Notes: generated by a model from the letters alone, not told the origin. A DNA stretch of 64,000 nucleotides from CAVVJA01 sp963779485 (GCA_963779485.1 CAVZYJ010000015.1:15333-79332); one strand, 5' to 3'. Positions 1 through 9,310 are shown, numbered from the stretch's first letter. Translations and numbers: made by a program.

Positions 1-1
1 C

Positions 2-190
2 AAGTCCAACCTGCTCGATCAGCTGCTACCACCGTGCCGTACCGACAGCCCCAGCCCCTCGCCGACGGCGTCCGCCCCGGCCACCGCGGGCGGCAAGAGT
101 ACTCCGGCCCCCCGGCCCACCGCATCGCCCACGCCGACACCCAGTCCGTCGGTCACGCCCGTCCCCGGCGTGGACTGCCGAAGGGTGTGA
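2..190 (+). CDS. pstP: PP2C-type Ser/Thr phosphatase PstP, C-terminal tail (partial)
   Basis: Only the last 62 codons are inside the window; the gene begins upstream. The frame reads SNLLDQLLPPC, then a Pro/Ser/Thr-rich linker with TPTPSP repeats, and ends GVDCRRV. A short extracellular tail of this kind, with two cysteines flanking a low-complexity stretch, is typical of actinobacterial PstP after its transmembrane helix. The stop lies 4 bases before the rodA start. The order pstP-rodA-pbpA-pknB is the conserved actinobacterial cell-division/phosphosignalling cluster, where PstP dephosphorylates PknA/PknB substrates. The identification rests mainly on this context, because no catalytic domain is visible. 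Confidence 0.7.
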   Translation, partial: KSNLLDQLLPPCRTDSPSPSPTASAPATAGGKSTPAPRPTASPTPTPSPSVTPVPGVDCRRV

Positions 191-194
191 GCCG

Positions 195-1613
195 ATGACC
201 GCCGCCCGGACGACTCCCACCGCCACCACCGCCGCGCCGCCGACCCGACGCCGGACCGAACTCGGCCTGCTCCTGCTCGCCGTGCTGATCGTCGTCGCCG
301 CGGAAGCCGCCGTGCAAGGCGCCCGCGACGGACACATCAGCCCGGACCTCATCACATTCGCCGCCGTGACCCTGGTGGCCGGGCTCACGGCGCACCTCGT
401 GATCCGATGGGTGGCCCCGTACGCCGACCCGGTGTTGATGCCCTGCGCGATTCTCCTCAACGGGCTCGGCCTGGTCATGATCGACCGACTCGACCGCGGG
501 CTGGCCGTGCAGGCACGGGACAATGGAGTTCGCGTGCCGGAGGCAGCGGCACCGACGCAGGTGGCGTGGACCGGCCTCGGCATCCTTCTGTTCATCCTGA
601 TCCTGCTGATCGTTCGCGATCATCGCGTGCTCGCCCGGTATGCCTATACGCTGGCGCTCGCCGGCCTCTTCCTGCTGATCCTCCCGGCGGTCTTGCCGGC
701 CCGGTTCTCGGAGATCAATGGCGCCCGCATCTGGATCCTGGTCGCCGGATTCTCCATTCAACCGGCGGAGTTCGCCAAGATCCTGCTGACTATCTTTGCG
801 GCCGCCTATCTCGTGGCGAAGCGGGACGTCCTTTCTCTTGCCGGGCGGCGATTCCTGGGCATCGACCTGCCGCGCGGGCGAGACTTCGGTCCGTTGCTCC
901 TGGCCTGGCTGATCTGCTTGGGCGTCCTCATCCGCGGTCACGATCTCGGTACGTCATTGCTGTTCTTCGGGGTGTTCGTCGTGCTGCTCTACGTCGCGAC
1001 GGAACGCATCAGCTGGGTGATCGTCGGCACGCTGCTCTTCGCGGGCGGCGCCTATCTCGCTTATCAGCTCTTCGCCAACGTCCGAACCCGGGTCACGGTC
1101 TGGCTCGACGTGTTCCACTACACCGACGGCATCGGCTATCAGGTCAGCCAGTCACTGTTCGGGCTGGGGACGGGCGGGATGTTCGGCACTGGCCTTGGCG
1201 TGGGCCATCCGGAGATCGTGCCGCTGCCCGCGACCGACTTCGTCCTCACCTCGTTCGGCGAGGAGTTGGGGCTGTTCGGCCTGGTCGCCCTGCTTCTCGT
1301 CTACGTGCTGTTCGTCGAGCGGGGCTTCGCGGCGGGGCTGGCCGTGCGGGACGCCTTCGGCAAGCTGCTCGCGACCGGGCTGTCGTTCCTGATCGGGCTG
1401 CAGCTGTTCGTCGTGGCGGCCGGGGTCAGCCGGCTACTCCCGGAAACCGGGCTGACCACGCCCTTCCTGTCCTACGGCGGCTCGTCGCTGCTCGCCAACT
1501 ACGCGTTGCTCGCGCTCCTGCTGCGCATCTCGGACGCCGGCCGCCGCCCCACGCCCCAGCGGCCTGTCGCGCCGACCCCGCCCCCACGTCCGGCTGAGGT
1601 GGTGCCGGCATGA
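195..1613 (+). CDS. rodA: SEDS peptidoglycan glycosyltransferase, RodA/FtsW family
   Basis: This 472-residue multi-pass membrane protein has about ten hydrophobic segments. It is the SEDS-family polymerase that extends glycan strands from lipid II in concert with a class B PBP. The family signature near the C terminus is visible as TTPFLSYGGSSLLANYALLA, and the extracellular-loop motif GARIWI is also present. The start ATG lies 4 bases after the pstP stop, and its stop overlaps the pbpA start in an ATGA junction, so the SEDS protein and its cognate transpeptidase should be translationally coupled. Pairing with pbpA rather than a divisome cluster favours RodA (elongation) over FtsW. The C terminus is a short Pro/Ala-rich tail. 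Confidence 0.93.
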   Translation: MTAARTTPTATTAAPPTRRRTELGLLLLAVLIVVAAEAAVQGARDGHISPDLITFAAVTLVAGLTAHLVIRWVAPYADPVLMPCAILLNGLGLVMIDRLDRGLAVQARDNGVRVPEAAAPTQVAWTGLGILLFILILLIVRDHRVLARYAYTLALAGLFLLILPAVLPARFSEINGARIWILVAGFSIQPAEFAKILLTIFAAAYLVAKRDVLSLAGRRFLGIDLPRGRDFGPLLLAWLICLGVLIRGHDLGTSLLFFGVFVVLLYVATERISWVIVGTLLFAGGAYLAYQLFANVRTRVTVWLDVFHYTDGIGYQVSQSLFGLGTGGMFGTGLGVGHPEIVPLPATDFVLTSFGEELGLFGLVALLLVYVLFVERGFAAGLAVRDAFGKLLATGLSFLIGLQLFVVAAGVSRLLPETGLTTPFLSYGGSSLLANYALLALLLRISDAGRRPTPQRPVAPTPPPRPAEVVPA

Positions 1614-3097
1614 ACAAGTACATCCGTCGGGTGGCTATCGCGGTCGGCGTGCTCATGGTCGCGCTGTTCGTGAACCTGAATTTCGTCCAAGTGGTCAAAG
1701 GCGACGACTATCGCAACAATGCGGCCAATCGCCGGGTGATCCTGACCGAGTACTCCTCGCCGCGGGGGCAGATCGTCGTGGACGGCAAGGCGGTGGCCGA
1801 GTCGGTCCAGACGACGGACGAGCTGAAGTACATCCGCCGATATCCCAGCGGACCGGCGTACGCGCCTCTGACCGGCTACTACTCGTTGGTCTACGGGAAG
1901 AGCCAGCTGGAGGACACGGAGGACGGGGTCCTGTCTGGAAGCGATCCACGCCTGTTCGGGTCGCGCATCGCGGACATCCTCACCGGCCGGAGCCTCAAGG
2001 GCGGCAGCGTTAACCTGACGATCAACAACGCAGCCCAGCAGGCGGCTTTTCAAGGTCTCGCCAACCGCCGCGGGGCGGTCGTGGCGCTGGATCCGACGAC
2101 CGGCGCGATCCTGGCCGCCGCCAGCTCACCGTCGTACGACCCGAGCACGCTCAGCTCGCACAACACCGAGGCTATCCAGCAGTCGTGGCAGACCCTCCTC
2201 GACGACAAGAACCAGCCGCTGCTCAACCGCGCGCTGAACCAGAGCTACCCACCTGGATCGATCTTCAAGGTGGTTGTGAGCGCCGCTGCGCTCAAGGCCG
2301 GCAAGCGGCCCTCCGATCGCATCCCGGCCCCGGACGTGCTGCCGCTGCCCGGAACGGCAACGGCGACGATGCACAACTTCAACAACGAGCGGTGCGGCGA
2401 TGGCAAGACCGACACTCTCGACCACGCCTTCACCATCTCCTGCAACACCGCCTTCGGCCAACTCGGCATCGACCTCGGTGAAGGGCCGCTCGGGGCCGAA
2501 GCCGAGCTGTTCGGGATGAACAACCAGCCCCGGACCGTGCCGCTCGACGTCGCTCGCTCGACGATGGGTGACGTCGACAACGATGCCAACCTCGCTCAAA
2601 CGAGCATCGGGCAGTTCAACGTGCAGATGACGCCGCTCCAGGCGGCCATGTTGTCGGCGGCCGTCGCTAACGACGGAACGCTCATGAAGCCCTACCTAGT
2701 GCAACAGGAACGGGCCCCGGACCTGTCCGTCCTGAAGACCGCCGTCCCCCAGGCGCTCGACTCCGTCCTCGACCCCGATCAGAACAGCCAGCTGCAGGCG
2801 ATGATGGAAAACGTCGTGACCAAGGGCACCGGGACCGCGGCCCAGATCCCGGGCGTCAAGGTCGGTGGCAAGACCGGTACCGCCGACAACGGACCGGTCG
2901 ATGCGAACGGAAACTACGTCAACGCGCCCCACGCCTGGTTCACGGGGTTCGCGCTCGACCCGAGCCACCCGATCGCGGTCGCGGTGGTGCTGGAGAACTC
3001 GGGTGTCACCGGCAGCGAGAGCGCCGGCGGCACGGCAGCGGCGCCGCTGGCGAGGATGGTCATGCAGGCCTACCTTGCCGACACGCGGGGCCGCTGA
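1610..3097 (+). CDS. pbpA: Penicillin-binding protein A, class B transpeptidase
   Basis: This 495-residue class B PBP cross-links peptidoglycan stem peptides as the partner of RodA. An N-terminal membrane anchor covers roughly residues 7-28. A dimerisation/pedestal region follows, then the transpeptidase domain with all three active-site motifs: SIFK (nucleophile Ser217, Lys220), SCN (277-279) and KTG (421-423, in GGKTGTA). The length is normal for actinobacterial PbpA. The start codon overlaps the rodA stop by 4 bases. A gap of 45 bases separates it from pknB. In many actinobacteria pknA sits between pbpA and pknB, but no second kinase is present here. Confidence 0.95.
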   Translation: MNKYIRRVAIAVGVLMVALFVNLNFVQVVKGDDYRNNAANRRVILTEYSSPRGQIVVDGKAVAESVQTTDELKYIRRYPSGPAYAPLTGYYSLVYGKSQLEDTEDGVLSGSDPRLFGSRIADILTGRSLKGGSVNLTINNAAQQAAFQGLANRRGAVVALDPTTGAILAAASSPSYDPSTLSSHNTEAIQQSWQTLLDDKNQPLLNRALNQSYPPGSIFKVVVSAAALKAGKRPSDRIPAPDVLPLPGTATATMHNFNNERCGDGKTDTLDHAFTISCNTAFGQLGIDLGEGPLGAEAELFGMNNQPRTVPLDVARSTMGDVDNDANLAQTSIGQFNVQMTPLQAAMLSAAVANDGTLMKPYLVQQERAPDLSVLKTAVPQALDSVLDPDQNSQLQAMMENVVTKGTGTAAQIPGVKVGGKTGTADNGPVDANGNYVNAPHAWFTGFALDPSHPIAVAVVLENSGVTGSESAGGTAAAPLARMVMQAYLADTRGR

Positions 3098-3142
3098 ACA
3101 GACGATGAGATATACGCACGCGACACTGGATGAGGTTCTTTC

Positions 3143-5012
3143 ATGACGACGCCACGCCTGGTTGGGAGCCGGTACGAGCTCGGTGAGCTCATCGGCTATG
3201 GCGGTATGGCCGAGGTTCATCGCGGCCGGGATGCTCGCCTCGGCCGCGACGTGGCGATCAAGATGCTGCGCGCCGATCTGGCCCGTGATCCCTCGTTCCT
3301 CAACCGGTTCGGCCGCGAGGCGCAGTCGGCCGCCGGTCTGAACCATCCGGCGATCGTGTCCGTCTACGACACCGGCGAGGACCGCATCGGCCTGGGCCCG
3401 GATGCGGCGGAAGTGCCCTACATCGTGATGGAGTACGTCGAGGGCCAGACCCTTCGGGAGGTGCTCAAGGTCGAAGGGCGGTTGCCTCCCCGGCGGGCGA
3501 TGGAGATCGTCGCTGACGTCTGTGGCGCCCTGGACTTCAGTCACCGCAACGGCATCGTGCACCGCGATATCAAGCCGGCGAACGTCATGATCACCCGCGC
3601 CGGCGCGGTGAAGGTGATGGACTTCGGCATCGCCCGCGCCATTGCCGACAACTCGGCGACGGTCACCCAGACCGCGGCGGTGATCGGCACGGCGCAGTAT
3701 CTCTCGCCGGAGCAGGCGCGGGGCGAGACCGTCGATGCGCGGTCGGACGTGTACTCGACTGGTTGCCTGCTCTACGAGTTGGTGGCCGGTCATCCACCCT
3801 TCACCGGTGACTCCCCGGTCGCGGTGGCCTACCAGCACGTTCGGGAGAACCCGGTCGTGCCCTCGTCGGAGAACCCGGCCATCCCGCGGGCCCTCGACTC
3901 CATCGTCATGAAGGCGCTCGCCAAGAACCCGATGAACCGCTACCAGTCGGCGGGGGAGATGCGCGCGGACCTACTGCGCGCGCTCGCCGACCGTCCGGTC
4001 GAGGCGGAAGCCGTGCTGACGGACGCCGAGCGGACGCAGTACATCTCGAAGGCACAGCCGCCCGGCGGACCGCCGGGCTCGGTCGTGCCGATGTCCGTGG
4101 ACGGCGACGACGAGGACGACGGCGAGGACAAGAAGCGCGCGTGGCTGTGGGTCGCCCTGGTGGCTGCGCTGCTGCTGGTGATCGGCGGCGGCGCCTGGGC
4201 GATCCTCGCCCTCGGTGGCTCGGCGTCACCGAAGAAGCAGGCGGTGCCGAATCTGATCGGAATGACACGCGCACAGGCGAACGCCCAGATCGCGGCCCGC
4301 AAGCTCACGCCACCCACCGGGACGCCGCAGAACGCATCCAAGTGCGGCGTGAACCCGGACACGCAACCAATTCCCCCTCCCGCCGAGGGAAGCGTGTGCA
4401 CCCAGTCGCCCCCGCCGGACTCCGAGCAGACCGAGGGCACCACGGTCACGTACACGGTCTACAAGGCGCCCTCGGTGCAGGTGGACAACGTCATCGGCAA
4501 GCAGTTCGCCGACGCCAGCAACGACCTCATCGGTCAGGGCCTCAAGGTTGCGCCGCCCAAGGCCGGTTCCGAACGGGCAGGCCCCGGGCACCGTGGTGTC
4601 ACAGTCACCGCCCGCCTACACCTCGGTGGCGCCGGGTCAGACGATCACGCTCTCGGTGTCGACCGGCAAGCTGCCGATCCCCGATGTGCGCGGCCAGAAG
4701 TACGCCGACGCGGTCCGCAACCTCAACAACGCCAGTTGGAGCGTCAACCCGACCCCGATCTTGGTGACGACAACCGAGCAGTCGAAGGACGGCCTGGTCG
4801 CTGACGAGAGTCCGGCGGCGGGCACGCTATTCCCACAGACCCAGCAGATCACCTTGTCGGTGTTCAACTTCCAACTGCCGCCCTGTCCGACGCCGACGCC
4901 GACCCCCACGCAATCGTCGTCATCTTCGGGATCCTCGGCACCACCATCGTCTTCATCCGCGCCGAGGTCGCCGGCCGCAGCAGCTGCACCGACCTGCCAA
5001 CCAGCTGGGTAG
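3143..5012 (+). CDS. pknB: PASTA-domain Ser/Thr protein kinase PknB, with an apparent frameshift near 4562
   Basis: This is the membrane kinase that controls cell-wall synthesis and division. Residues 1-280 are a complete Hanks-type kinase: glycine loop GYGGMAEV, VAIK Lys40, HRD Asp142 (HRDIKPANV) and DFG Asp160. A juxtamembrane linker leads to a transmembrane helix (about 332-357) and extracellular PASTA repeats from about residue 366. The frame opened at 3143 leaves the PASTA pattern near 4562 and ends at 4804. The frame beginning near 4551 resumes it (NGQAPGTVVSQSPPAYTS) and runs to 5012. Removing one base at about 4563 gives a 622-residue protein, the usual PknB length. The C-terminal tail is Ser/Pro-rich. 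A sequencing error seems likelier than a real lesion. Confidence 0.88.
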
Positions 5013-5031
5013 CTCAGGAACGCTGGCGGGA

Positions 5032-6405
5032 TCAGTTCGCGTCGAGACGAGCGACCGGCAGGGTGACGGTGGCGCACAGGCCCGGATGGTTGTCGGCGAG
5101 GCTGACCGTGCCGCCGTGCGCGCGTATGACATCGCGCACGATCGGCAGGCCCAGCCCGGTGCCGCCGGTGTCGCGCGATCGTGACTCGTGCGTGCGGTAG
5201 AAGCGATCGAAGACCCGCTCGCGTTCGTCCTCGGGTATCCCGGGTCCGTCGTCACGAACGACCAGCTCGGCCGTGCCATTCCCGTTGGCCGCGATGTCGA
5301 CGGTCACCTCGGACCGGGCGTAGCGCACCGCGTTGTCCAGCAGGTTCACGACGACGCGGCGAAGCGCCTCCGGATCGCCGTCGACGGCCACCGCATCGAC
5401 GGACGAGCGCACCGGAACCCGCGCTTCGACGTAGTCGTCGGCGACCGCCGTGACCAGCTGGTCGAGGGCCACGGGCTCCCGTCGCCGCAGTACCCCGCCG
5501 GCCTCGTCCGACCGGGCGAGCGCCAGTAGGTCGGCCACGAGCTGGTCGAGCCGGTCGACGTCGTACAGCACCTCGTCGAGCATGGCCGGCCAGTCCTGTT
5601 CCGGACCGACCCGCTGCGCGACCTCGAGCTGCAGGCGCAGCGAGGCGAGCGGCGACCGGAGCTCGTGGGCGGCATCACCGACGAATGTGCGTTGCCGCTT
5701 AGTGGCCGCGTCGATCCGATCGAGCATGGCATTGAGCGTGACGGCCAGGCGGAAGACCTCGTCCTGAGCGTCCGGCACGGGGAGGCGCTGATCGGCCAGG
5801 CCGGCTGCGGTGATCTCCTGAGCCCCCTTGCGCAGGGCGGCCACCGGGCGCAACGCGCGACCGACGATGAAGTAGGTGGCCATGCCCATCGCGAGTAACG
5901 CGACGGGGCAGCCGATGAGGGCCGCGTCGCGCAGGATGCGGATGCTGTCCTCGACGCCGGCGAGGCCGGAGGCGACAAGAACGGTCTCGTTGCCCGCTGG
6001 AACGGCCAGGACCCGCAGCTCCTGATTGGTGTTCCCCCGTTCGGCCGGGATCTCGATCGCCTGCCCGCTCTTCGCTTCGGCCAACTCGTCCGGGGTCAAC
6101 AACGGCTTGACCCGGTCGGCCGTCCCCGACGACGCGGTGACCGTGCCGTCCGCGTCCAGCACCTGGATCTGCACGCCGGCCGCGGCGACGACGTTGGTCG
6201 GCTTGATCCCGGTCACCCGCGTCGCTGCTACGGCTTGACCGGTCTTGATCGCTTGGGAGTCCAGCGACCGGATGAGGGATGCCCGTTGCAGCACGAGCAG
6301 CAGGATGGCCCCGGTGATCACCGCGCACGCGAACAATGTCGTCGCGACGATGGTGATCCGCGCGCGAAGCGACTGACCGCGCCACAGGTGGGAAACCCAG
6401 CGCAC
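5032..6405 (-). CDS. Two-component sensor histidine kinase (HAMP-HisKA-HATPase)
   Basis: This 457-residue membrane sensor kinase would phosphorylate the response regulator encoded 15 bases upstream. Transmembrane segments at about 16-38 and 160-181 flank an extracytoplasmic sensor domain of about 120 residues. A HAMP linker follows, then the HisKA H-box DAAHELRSPLASL (phospho-acceptor His247) and an HATPase_c domain with the N box (LLDNAVRYA), DDGPGIP and GGTGLGL motifs. The GTG start follows a CAGGAG ribosome site. The family is MprB/CutS-like, but the stimulus cannot be read from sequence. The gene converges on pknB with only 19 bases between the stops. Confidence 0.93.
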   Translation of the reverse strand: MRWVSHLWRGQSLRARITIVATTLFACAVITGAILLLVLQRASLIRSLDSQAIKTGQAVAATRVTGIKPTNVVAAAGVQIQVLDADGTVTASSGTADRVKPLLTPDELAEAKSGQAIEIPAERGNTNQELRVLAVPAGNETVLVASGLAGVEDSIRILRDAALIGCPVALLAMGMATYFIVGRALRPVAALRKGAQEITAAGLADQRLPVPDAQDEVFRLAVTLNAMLDRIDAATKRQRTFVGDAAHELRSPLASLRLQLEVAQRVGPEQDWPAMLDEVLYDVDRLDQLVADLLALARSDEAGGVLRRREPVALDQLVTAVADDYVEARVPVRSSVDAVAVDGDPEALRRVVVNLLDNAVRYARSEVTVDIAANGNGTAELVVRDDGPGIPEDERERVFDRFYRTHESRSRDTGGTGLGLPIVRDVIRAHGGTVSLADNHPGLCATVTLPVARLDAN

Positions 6406-6420
6406 CGATGCTCCTGAGAG

Positions 6421-7098
6421 TCAGCCGCCGTCCGCGGCAAGCCGGTAGCCGGCGCCTCGCACGGTCTGCACGCTGTGTCGGCCGAACGGGGCATCGATCT
6501 TGCGGCGCAAGTATCCCGCGTAGACCTCGACGACGTTCGCATCCCCGTCGTAGTGCGCATCCCACACGTGATGCAGGATGTCAGCCTTCGAGACGGCTTC
6601 ACCCTTGCGCCGCATGAGGAACTCGAGCAGCGAGAACTCGCGGGGCGTGAGGTCGACCGGCTGCTCGCCGCGAGCGACGGTGTGCGCCGACGGATCGAGT
6701 ACGAGATCCCCGGCCGATAGTGCGGCCGGGCGCGGCGTCACCCCACGCCGGAGCAGGGCGCGCAGCCGCGCCAGCAGGACGACGAAGGAGAACGGCTTGG
6801 TGAGATAGTCGTCGGCGCCGAGGTCGAGGGCGTCGGCCTCGTCGTACTCGCCGTCCTTGGCGGTGAGCATGAGAATTGGCACCCAGTTCTCCGCTGCCCG
6901 CAATTGCTCGATGATGCGGTAGCCCGAGAGCCCTGGCAGCATGATGTCGAGCAGGACGGCGTCGTAGGACGTTTCGGTGGCGGCGTGCAGGCCGTCGGGC
7001 CCGGTGTGGGCGACGTCGACGGTGAACCCTTCGGCGCTGAGTCCGCGCTGCAGGGCCGAGGCCAGCCGAACCTCGTCCTCGACGATCAGGAGCCGCAC
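6421..7098 (-). CDS. OmpR-family DNA-binding response regulator
   Basis: This 225-residue response regulator has an N-terminal receiver domain with acidic pocket Glu7-Asp8, phospho-acceptor Asp51 (DAVLLDIMLPG), Thr79 and Lys101 (LTKPF). The C-terminal winged-helix effector ends in the typical VQTVRGAGYRL strand. It is the first gene of a two-gene operon with the histidine kinase, whose GTG start lies 15 bases beyond this stop. The gene is divergent from the LolA-like protein and ABC exporter; the shared intergenic region carries a palindrome and three TCAGC repeats that could be its binding sites. The MprA/CutR type is the closest recognisable subgroup. Confidence 0.94.
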   Translation of the reverse strand: MRLLIVEDEVRLASALQRGLSAEGFTVDVAHTGPDGLHAATETSYDAVLLDIMLPGLSGYRIIEQLRAAENWVPILMLTAKDGEYDEADALDLGADDYLTKPFSFVVLLARLRALLRRGVTPRPAALSAGDLVLDPSAHTVARGEQPVDLTPREFSLLEFLMRRKGEAVSKADILHHVWDAHYDGDANVVEVYAGYLRRKIDAPFGRHSVQTVRGAGYRLAADGG

Positions 7099-7141
7099 GG
7101 TTCCGCCTTCCTCGGTCGCCCGTCACGCGTGAGGGTTTCAC

Positions 7142-7183
7142 CCTGCCCTGAGGGCAGGTCAGCTACTCAGCTATGCTCAGCCA
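7142..7183. promoter_or_regulatory. Palindrome plus TCAGC direct repeats in the divergent promoter region
   Basis: The 117-base region between the response regulator and the lolA-like gene contains a perfect 8-bp inverted repeat with one central base (CCTGCCCT-G-AGGGCAGG, 7142-7158). Three TCAGC-centred direct repeats follow immediately, at 7159-7163, 7167-7171 and 7177-7181; their longer forms are GTCAGCTA, CTCAGCTA and CTCAGCCA. OmpR-family regulators bind spaced direct repeats, so this is a plausible autoregulatory and target operator. This is inference; no promoter hexamers could be assigned confidently. Confidence 0.45.
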
Positions 7184-7215
7184 GGTCACAGTGCGAAACG
7201 GGCATCCTTCTCGTC

Positions 7216-8319
7216 GTGAGTGTTAGGGCAATCTTCTCTCGCCACCGCCTGCTGCGGTGGATCGTCCCGATCGGTGTCGCCGCTGCGGTCGGTCTGGTCG
7301 CCGGTGGCGCTTTCTCCGCGCAAGCCGCCGACAAGCTGGAGCCCCAGACCGCCGCCCAGCTGCTCGCGGACCTACAGACCAGCCACGTCAACGGCTTCTA
7401 CGGCACGGTTGTCCAGCGCTCGTCTCTCGGTCTGCCCGAGCTGCCCAATATCGGCGGCACCTCGAGTTCCGGATCGCTCACGGATCTGCTCAGCGGTTCC
7501 CACACCGCCCGGGTGTGGTACGCCGGGCCGACCAAGCAGCGCATCGCGGTCATGGATTCGGTGAACGAGACCGACGTGTTCCGCGACGGCGACCAGCTCT
7601 GGCAGTGGTCGAGCGCGACCAAGACAGCGATCCACAGCCAGCTGCCGCCGGGCTCGTCCAAGCACTCGGCGCCGGCGCCGACGCTGACGCCAGATCAGGT
7701 CGCCCAGCGGGCTCTCGCCGCGCTGGATCCGACCACCATCGTGCAGACCGACAACGACAAGACGGTCGCTGGCCGGCCCGCTTACGAACTCGTGCTCGTG
7801 CCCCGGGCCACCGGCTCGCGGATCGGAGCGGTACACATCGCCATCGACGGGGAGCACAAGGTGCCGCTCGGCGTCCAGGTGTTTGCCCGAGGGTCCGATC
7901 CGTCCGTGGCCATCGATGTGTCGTTCACCGACATCAACTTCACCGTGCCGGGCGACGACAACTTCCAGTTCACCCCACCCAAGGGCGCGACCGTGAAGGA
8001 GCAGTCACTTGGTATGGGCATCCGCGGCAGCGAGCGTGCGGCCGCCCTGGCTTTGAATCCGCAGACCATCGGAACGGGCTGGACCTCGATCCTGGCCGTG
8101 CACGCGGGGGATCTGCTACCGGGCGCGGGGTTGAGTCCGGGTGCAGGCCGGTCGGCCCGGCAGTTCCTCGATGCGCTGACTCCGGTGAGCGGCGCCTGGG
8201 GCTCGGGCCGTCTCCTTGATTCCAAGCTGGTCAGCATCCTGATCACAGACGACGGGCGGGTGTTCGCCGGCGCGGTAGATCCTTCGGCGCTCTACGCCGC
8301 GGCCGCAACGCACAAGTAG
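7216..8319 (+). CDS. Secreted LolA/MucB(RseB)-like lipoprotein-carrier-fold protein
   Basis: The 367-residue product has a Sec-type signal (basic start, hydrophobic core IVPIGVAAAVGLVAGGAF, Ala-x-Ala site near residue 33). A domain follows that resembles the half-barrel LolA/RseB fold found in many actinobacterial exported proteins. The frame stays open further upstream, but the GTG at 7216 is the start that places the signal peptide at the N terminus. The ABC ATPase starts 7 bases after its stop, so the protein probably works with that exporter, perhaps as an envelope lipid or stress sensor. It is divergent from the two-component system, which may control it. The exact function is not known. 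Confidence 0.72.
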   Translation: MSVRAIFSRHRLLRWIVPIGVAAAVGLVAGGAFSAQAADKLEPQTAAQLLADLQTSHVNGFYGTVVQRSSLGLPELPNIGGTSSSGSLTDLLSGSHTARVWYAGPTKQRIAVMDSVNETDVFRDGDQLWQWSSATKTAIHSQLPPGSSKHSAPAPTLTPDQVAQRALAALDPTTIVQTDNDKTVAGRPAYELVLVPRATGSRIGAVHIAIDGEHKVPLGVQVFARGSDPSVAIDVSFTDINFTVPGDDNFQFTPPKGATVKEQSLGMGIRGSERAAALALNPQTIGTGWTSILAVHAGDLLPGAGLSPGAGRSARQFLDALTPVSGAWGSGRLLDSKLVSILITDDGRVFAGAVDPSALYAAAATHK

Positions 8320-8326
8320 CCGCGCG

Positions 8327-9310
8327 ATGGCGCTCACGGAGCTGACGGCCCGCACGGACCTGCCCGCCCCCGACCAGGCCGTGCTGGCCGTGTCGTCGGC
8401 GGGTTTGACGAAGCGGTTCCGGGGCGGCCAGGTCGCCGTCGACCGCCTCGATCTCGCCGTCCCGACCGGTGCGGTCTACGGCTTTCTCGGTCCGAACGGG
8501 TCGGGCAAGACCACCACGATCCGCATGCTGCTCGGCTTGATCTATCCGACCTCTGGATCGCATGCGCTGCTCGGTCAAGCGATGCCCGAGCGCGCGGCTG
8601 CCGTCCTGCCCCGAGTGGGCGCGCTCGTGGAGGGTCCCGCGTTCCATCCCTACCTGTCGGGCCAGGCCAACCTGCGCCGGCTCGACGCGGCCGACCGCAC
8701 GGCCGACCCGCGCAGCGCGCGGCGTCGAATCGGCACAGCGCTGGAGCGGGTCGGGCTGACCGCCGCGGCGGGCAAGCGATACCGCAACTACTCGCTCGGC
8801 ATGCGCCAGCGGCTGGGCATCGCCGCGGCGCTGCTCCAGCCGCGGGACCTGCTCGTGCTCGACGAGCCGACGAACGGCCTGGATCCGCAGGGCACCCGTG
8901 AGGTGCGCCACCTGATCAGCCAGCTCGGGACGGACGGCGTCACCGTCCTCGTCTCCTCACATCTGCTCAGCGAGGTGGAGCAGGTGTGCACCCACGTCGG
9001 CGTAATGAGCATCGGGCGCATGGTGTGGCAGGGATCGCTGGCCGATCTCGGCGCTCAACAACGAGTGCGGGTGCGCGTCGAGACGGCCGAGCCGCAGACC
9101 GCCGCTCAGGTGCTGCGCGGGCTCGGGTTGGACGAGGCCGCGGTCGTCGACGGGGCCGCGAGCGCCGTGTTGGGCGACGCACAGCCGGAACGCGTGGCGG
9201 CCGCGCTGGTCTCTGCGGGAGTCGGGCTGCGCGGCTTCGTCGTGGAACGCCCGCGGCTCGAGGATGTGTTCGTCGGCCTGACCGGCGAGGGCTTCGATGT
9301 CTCGGGCTGA
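8327..9310 (+). CDS. ABC transporter ATP-binding protein
   Basis: This is a 327-residue single-domain ABC ATPase. The Walker A motif is GPNGSGKTT (residues 55-63), the signature motif is the variant YSLGMRQR (about 155-162), and Walker B with the catalytic Glu is LLVLDEPTNGLDP (Glu180). A C-terminal extension of about 80 residues is typical of DrrA/CcmA-type exporters that power a separate membrane subunit. It overlaps the permease gene by 14 bases, so the two should form one complex. Substrate is not predictable; this class includes drug and lipid exporters. Confidence 0.93.
   Translation: MALTELTARTDLPAPDQAVLAVSSAGLTKRFRGGQVAVDRLDLAVPTGAVYGFLGPNGSGKTTTIRMLLGLIYPTSGSHALLGQAMPERAAAVLPRVGALVEGPAFHPYLSGQANLRRLDAADRTADPRSARRRIGTALERVGLTAAAGKRYRNYSLGMRQRLGIAAALLQPRDLLVLDEPTNGLDPQGTREVRHLISQLGTDGVTVLVSSHLLSEVEQVCTHVGVMSIGRMVWQGSLADLGAQQRVRVRVETAEPQTAAQVLRGLGLDEAAVVDGAASAVLGDAQPERVAAALVSAGVGLRGFVVERPRLEDVFVGLTGEGFDVSG

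Noticed and set aside
153..941. Long open frame antisense to rodA (and similar long antisense frames at 29163-29927, 30036-31478, 61127-62461)
   Set aside because: GC-rich genes give long antisense frames; the translations are Arg/Pro/Gln-rich with no family motifs, and the sense-strand genes are well supported.
4555..4575. Programmed ribosomal frameshifting in pknB
   Set aside because: No slippery heptamer or downstream structure was seen, and two other genes show the same type of +1 lesion, favouring sequence error.
4548..5012. Separate PASTA-only gene after pknB
   Set aside because: It has no signal peptide, no ribosome site and its start would be inside a PASTA repeat that continues from the kinase frame; a frameshift explains it better.
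7142..7158. Terminator hairpin for the two-component operon
   Set aside because: The arms have only one base between them, too tight for a hairpin loop, and the element lies upstream of the genes; an operator is a better reading.
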